NCBI GenBank assembly: GCA_016795425.1
Contig: JAEUHG010000241.1
Coordinates: forward strand, 1-64,000
Reading direction: 5' to 3'
From: Verrucomicrobiales bacterium
Lineage (GTDB): Bacteria > Verrucomicrobiota > Verrucomicrobiia > Limisphaerales > CAIMTB01
DNA length: 64,000 bases
Below the pieces are notes generated by a model, which was not told where the DNA came from, searched no databases, and saw only the letters and a list, made by a program, of their open reading frames with translations. Numbering within the stretch: the first letter of the stretch is position 1; each line of letters begins with the position of its first letter. Of this stretch, positions 61,987 to 64,000 are shown in pieces. A program made the translations under genes and the position numbers.

Positions 61987-62933
61987 GTACCAATCTGACG
62001 ATGCGGGGGATTCGTTGGGCGGCCGCAATCGTTCTGGTGGGCGTGGTGATGGGGGTCTCAGTAGTCCAGTGGCAGACGTTGGAGCCTCGATATCAGGGCA
62101 AACGATTGGGGATTTGGCTCAAGGGACATCCGCGAGATTACGTGCCCGCGATGGAGGCAATCGGGACCAACGCCTTGCCGTACCTGTTGCGGGAGCTTCA
62201 ATCCCGGGACTCTGGATTAGGCAGGTTGGGGATAGTCGTCTTTCATCGTTGGTTGGATAGCCCGCCGCCTTGGACGACGGCACGGGATCGGAAGCATCGC
62301 GCCCGCATTGGGCTGGGTGTTCTTGATACCAACGCGGTCCCCGCGCTGTTGAGCCTGGCCTTCTCCAAGCCACTCAGGACGGATGACGGAGAACCCAGCC
62401 TGGAGGCGATGTTCACCTTGGCGGGATTTCGCTCGGACGGTGCGAGAAGTATGACTCGACGTGCGGTGGTCGAGGCGCTGGATTCCGGGGATCCGGCTCG
62501 ACAATGGAATGCCTGTTGGATCCTTGCCTTGGGCGGGGCGAACCTCGACACCAACCTGCTGGAACGCGTGGCGTCGGTGGCACGGTCCGAGGATCCAAGA
62601 CTTCGATGGGTGGCGGTGCGGGCTACGGCCAACTGGGGGTTCGCTCAGCCGGGACCGGAACCGCTGCTGTTCGAGCGCTTGGCCGATGAACAAGTGGCCA
62701 TTCGCCTCGAGGCGATCAGCGGATTGCGAGAGCGCAAAGCCTGCGCCGCCGAGGTGATCGCGGCGCTGCGACGGGCCTTTGACCAGGAACCCACCAGACC
62801 CCGGAAGGCCGATCCCACCCGGGATTGGTTGATGCACGGAAGGGCGGAGTCGGTGGAGGAAGTGCGGTGGGAAATCACCCGCGTGATCCATTCGATCAAC
62901 CCCAACGCGGAGCTGCCGGTGGCAAAGCCGTGA
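61983..62933 (+). CDS. HEAT-like repeat membrane-anchored protein
   Basis: A 316-residue frame starting at a GTG that overlaps the methyltransferase stop. An N-terminal hydrophobic helix (about residues 7-27) is followed by alpha-helical repeats resembling HEAT/PBS-lyase repeats, e.g. RLGIWLKGHPRDYVPAMEAI, ALLSLAFSKPL, DPRLRWVAVRATANWG and QVAIRLEAISGLR. It probably scaffolds protein contacts on the outer face of the membrane. No catalytic motif is seen. Similar proteins are frequent in Verrucomicrobiota. Confidence 0.75.
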   Translation: MSTNLTMRGIRWAAAIVLVGVVMGVSVVQWQTLEPRYQGKRLGIWLKGHPRDYVPAMEAIGTNALPYLLRELQSRDSGLGRLGIVVFHRWLDSPPPWTTARDRKHRARIGLGVLDTNAVPALLSLAFSKPLRTDDGEPSLEAMFTLAGFRSDGARSMTRRAVVEALDSGDPARQWNACWILALGGANLDTNLLERVASVARSEDPRLRWVAVRATANWGFAQPGPEPLLFERLADEQVAIRLEAISGLRERKACAAEVIAALRRAFDQEPTRPRKADPTRDWLMHGRAESVEEVRWEITRVIHSINPNAELPVAKP

Positions 62934-62944
62934 ACGAGAAACTT

Positions 62945-63005
62945 GGGGGAGGGGGATGGGGAAGAGGGAAGGGGAGGGGCTTACCCTTCCCCCTTCCCCA
63001 CCCCC
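62945..63005 (+). repeat. Purine-rich long hairpin with G-quadruplex-like G-runs
   Basis: The left arm at 62951-62973 (all purine except for one T) pairs with the pyrimidine-rich right arm at 62984-63005 around a 10-base loop, with one bulged A and one A-C mismatch. The plus strand also has six runs of three or more G between 62945 and 62979, separated by 1-4 bases. It lies between the HEAT-like gene and the next plus-strand gene. It could be a terminator or a dispersed intergenic repeat; no T-run follows. Confidence 0.7.
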
Positions 63006-63188
63006 TCTTCCCTACTAACGCAGCCTGAGTTCCGAAAGTTGACACCCGGCGGCTCGATAACCAATTTCCTGCGCGCGGCTGGGCCCGGGGGTTACCGGGA
63101 ACCGAGACTTGAATCGATCGCCGCCGTCCATCTCCATTCCATTTCATCACTGAACCGACACGCGAACCTCAGCTCAGACGCACCGTCC

Positions 63189-64000
63189 ATGCCCATTCCC
63201 ACGGTCAGCCCCGAAGCAGTGCAGAAGGCGAAAGATCAGCTCAACGCTCACCTGCTCGAGATCATTCATTGGCATTTCAGTCCGGAAACCGGCAGTCCCT
63301 TTTGGCTCGAGTGGGCCTCTAAGAATTGGGATCCGCGGAAGGAGATTCGGTCATTTGACGATCTGCTCAAGTTCCCGCATTTCCAGGACGAGTTCTTGAG
63401 GGATCTGCAGCCCGAGGTCTGGGTTCCGGCGGCCTTCAAAGGGCAGCCCTACAACATTTTCGAAACGGGCGGGACCACCGGGATGCCCAAGCAGCGCATC
63501 GGCTGGAACGACTACAAAGTCGATTACTCCGAGTTCAGCGATAAGATCTCTGACGCGCATTTTCCGCGGGGCGGGGCATGGCTGATGATGGGCCCGACGG
63601 GGCCGCGTCGGCTTCGCTTGGCGATCGAGCACCTGGCAAATGTCCGGGGCAGCTCGTGCTACTTCATCGATCTCGACCCACGTTGGGTGAAGAAGGTTCT
63701 GGCGGAGAAGAAATTTGACCAGGCCAAGGCCTACATGGCGCATGTCGTCGATCAGGCAGCGACGATTCTCAAGCACCGCAAGGTGACGGGCTTGTTCACC
63801 ACTCCAAAGCTGCTCGAGGCCCTGGCGGAGAAGGTGAACCTGTGGGATGCCGGCATTCGCGGCGTGTTCTGCGGCGGAACCTCGATGAAACCGCAGGAAG
63901 TCCGGTTCATCGTGGAGGAGTTGCTCGAGAACCGCATCGGATTCTATCCCACCTACGGCAATACCCTGATGGGCCTGGCGGCCAGCGTTCCGTTGCAGCC
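63189..64000 (+). CDS. Adenylate-forming enzyme (acyl/aryl-CoA ligase-like), 3' truncated
   Basis: An open frame of at least 270 residues from the ATG at 63189, running off the right edge. The phosphate-binding loop reads FETGGTTGMPKQR, a variant of the (S/T)SGTTGxPK motif of AMP-forming ligases. The later GVFCGGTSM and FYPTYGNTLMG fit the A4/A5 region, where a Y-G-x-T motif is expected. The first 70 residues (WLEWASKNWDP, SFDDLLKFPHF) resemble phenylacetate-CoA-ligase-like proteins. The activated acid cannot be told, and the C-terminal domain is outside the window. Confidence 0.75.
   Translation, partial: MPIPTVSPEAVQKAKDQLNAHLLEIIHWHFSPETGSPFWLEWASKNWDPRKEIRSFDDLLKFPHFQDEFLRDLQPEVWVPAAFKGQPYNIFETGGTTGMPKQRIGWNDYKVDYSEFSDKISDAHFPRGGAWLMMGPTGPRRLRLAIEHLANVRGSSCYFIDLDPRWVKKVLAEKKFDQAKAYMAHVVDQAATILKHRKVTGLFTTPKLLEALAEKVNLWDAGIRGVFCGGTSMKPQEVRFIVEELLENRIGFYPTYGNTLMGLAASVPLQ

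Noticed and set aside
1..64000. tRNA genes, rRNA, CRISPR arrays, insertion sequences, prophage
   Set aside because: No cloverleaf-like stretch, regularly spaced repeats, transposase or phage structural genes were recognised on reading; an automated tRNA/ncRNA scan was not possible.

Overview
The window reads as a chromosomal segment of a GC-rich member of the Verrucomicrobiota, probably the Limisphaerales/Pedosphaera-like (subdivision 3) part of the phylum. This is inferred from gene content, not from a marker-gene search. The pointers are a PSD1 (DUF1549/DUF1553) cytochrome protein, a giant CotH/lamin-tail-domain surface protein, a VPDSG-CTERM-like protein, a Ser/Thr kinase-WD40 gene overlapping an ECF sigma gene, and a fused ccoNO oxidase gene. 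I see no rRNA, tRNA, CRISPR array, prophage or insertion sequence.

Layout. 1-9.5 kb: the 3' part of a giant modular secreted protein. 9.5-13 kb: a GNAT acetyltransferase facing a DUF819 membrane protein plus a beta-lactamase-fold serine hydrolase. 13-17.5 kb: a ROK-type sugar kinase-like protein and a PSD1 cytochrome protein on the minus strand. 17.8-26.4 kb: a complete cbb3 cytochrome oxidase locus (ccoI, ccoS, fused ccoNO, ccoQ, monoheme ccoP, ccoG, fixH, SafE-like), i.e. maturation and structural genes together. 26.4-31.6 kb: a POT-like MFS transporter behind mfd. 31.7-35.9 kb: a small Cys-rich membrane protein, then an hsp20-lon-LolA-like proteostasis/envelope run. 36-39.5 kb: malate dehydrogenase and an ABC importer pair lacking its permease. 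39.5-44.8 kb: mostly minus-strand genes (PQQ-propeller protein, CPBP protease, HAD phosphatase, DUF554, TSUP), interrupted by hisF.

44.8-50.5 kb: the largest gene-free stretch (about 400 bp, with three copies of a 10-bp repeat), an orphan lipoprotein secretin with a long C-terminal extension, a cyclic-nucleotide-binding MscS channel and a CTERM-anchored protein. 50.6-52.5 kb: the rplU-rpmA-obgE run, with a textbook terminator before obgE and an unusual insertion in Obg. 52.5-57 kb: the kinase-WD40/ECF sigma pair. 57-63 kb: aceE, a monoheme cytochrome, thyA, a SAM methyltransferase and a HEAT-like protein, all on the plus strand. 63.2-64 kb: the 5' part of an adenylate-forming enzyme that runs off the window, preceded by a G-rich hairpin.

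Most genes are housekeeping or respiratory. The least explained parts are the secretin/MscS pair with its repeat-bearing leader, the 38-bp perfect palindrome at 12954-12991, the purine-rich hairpin at 62945-63005, and the Obg insertion. I found no convincing wholly new defence or mobile system.
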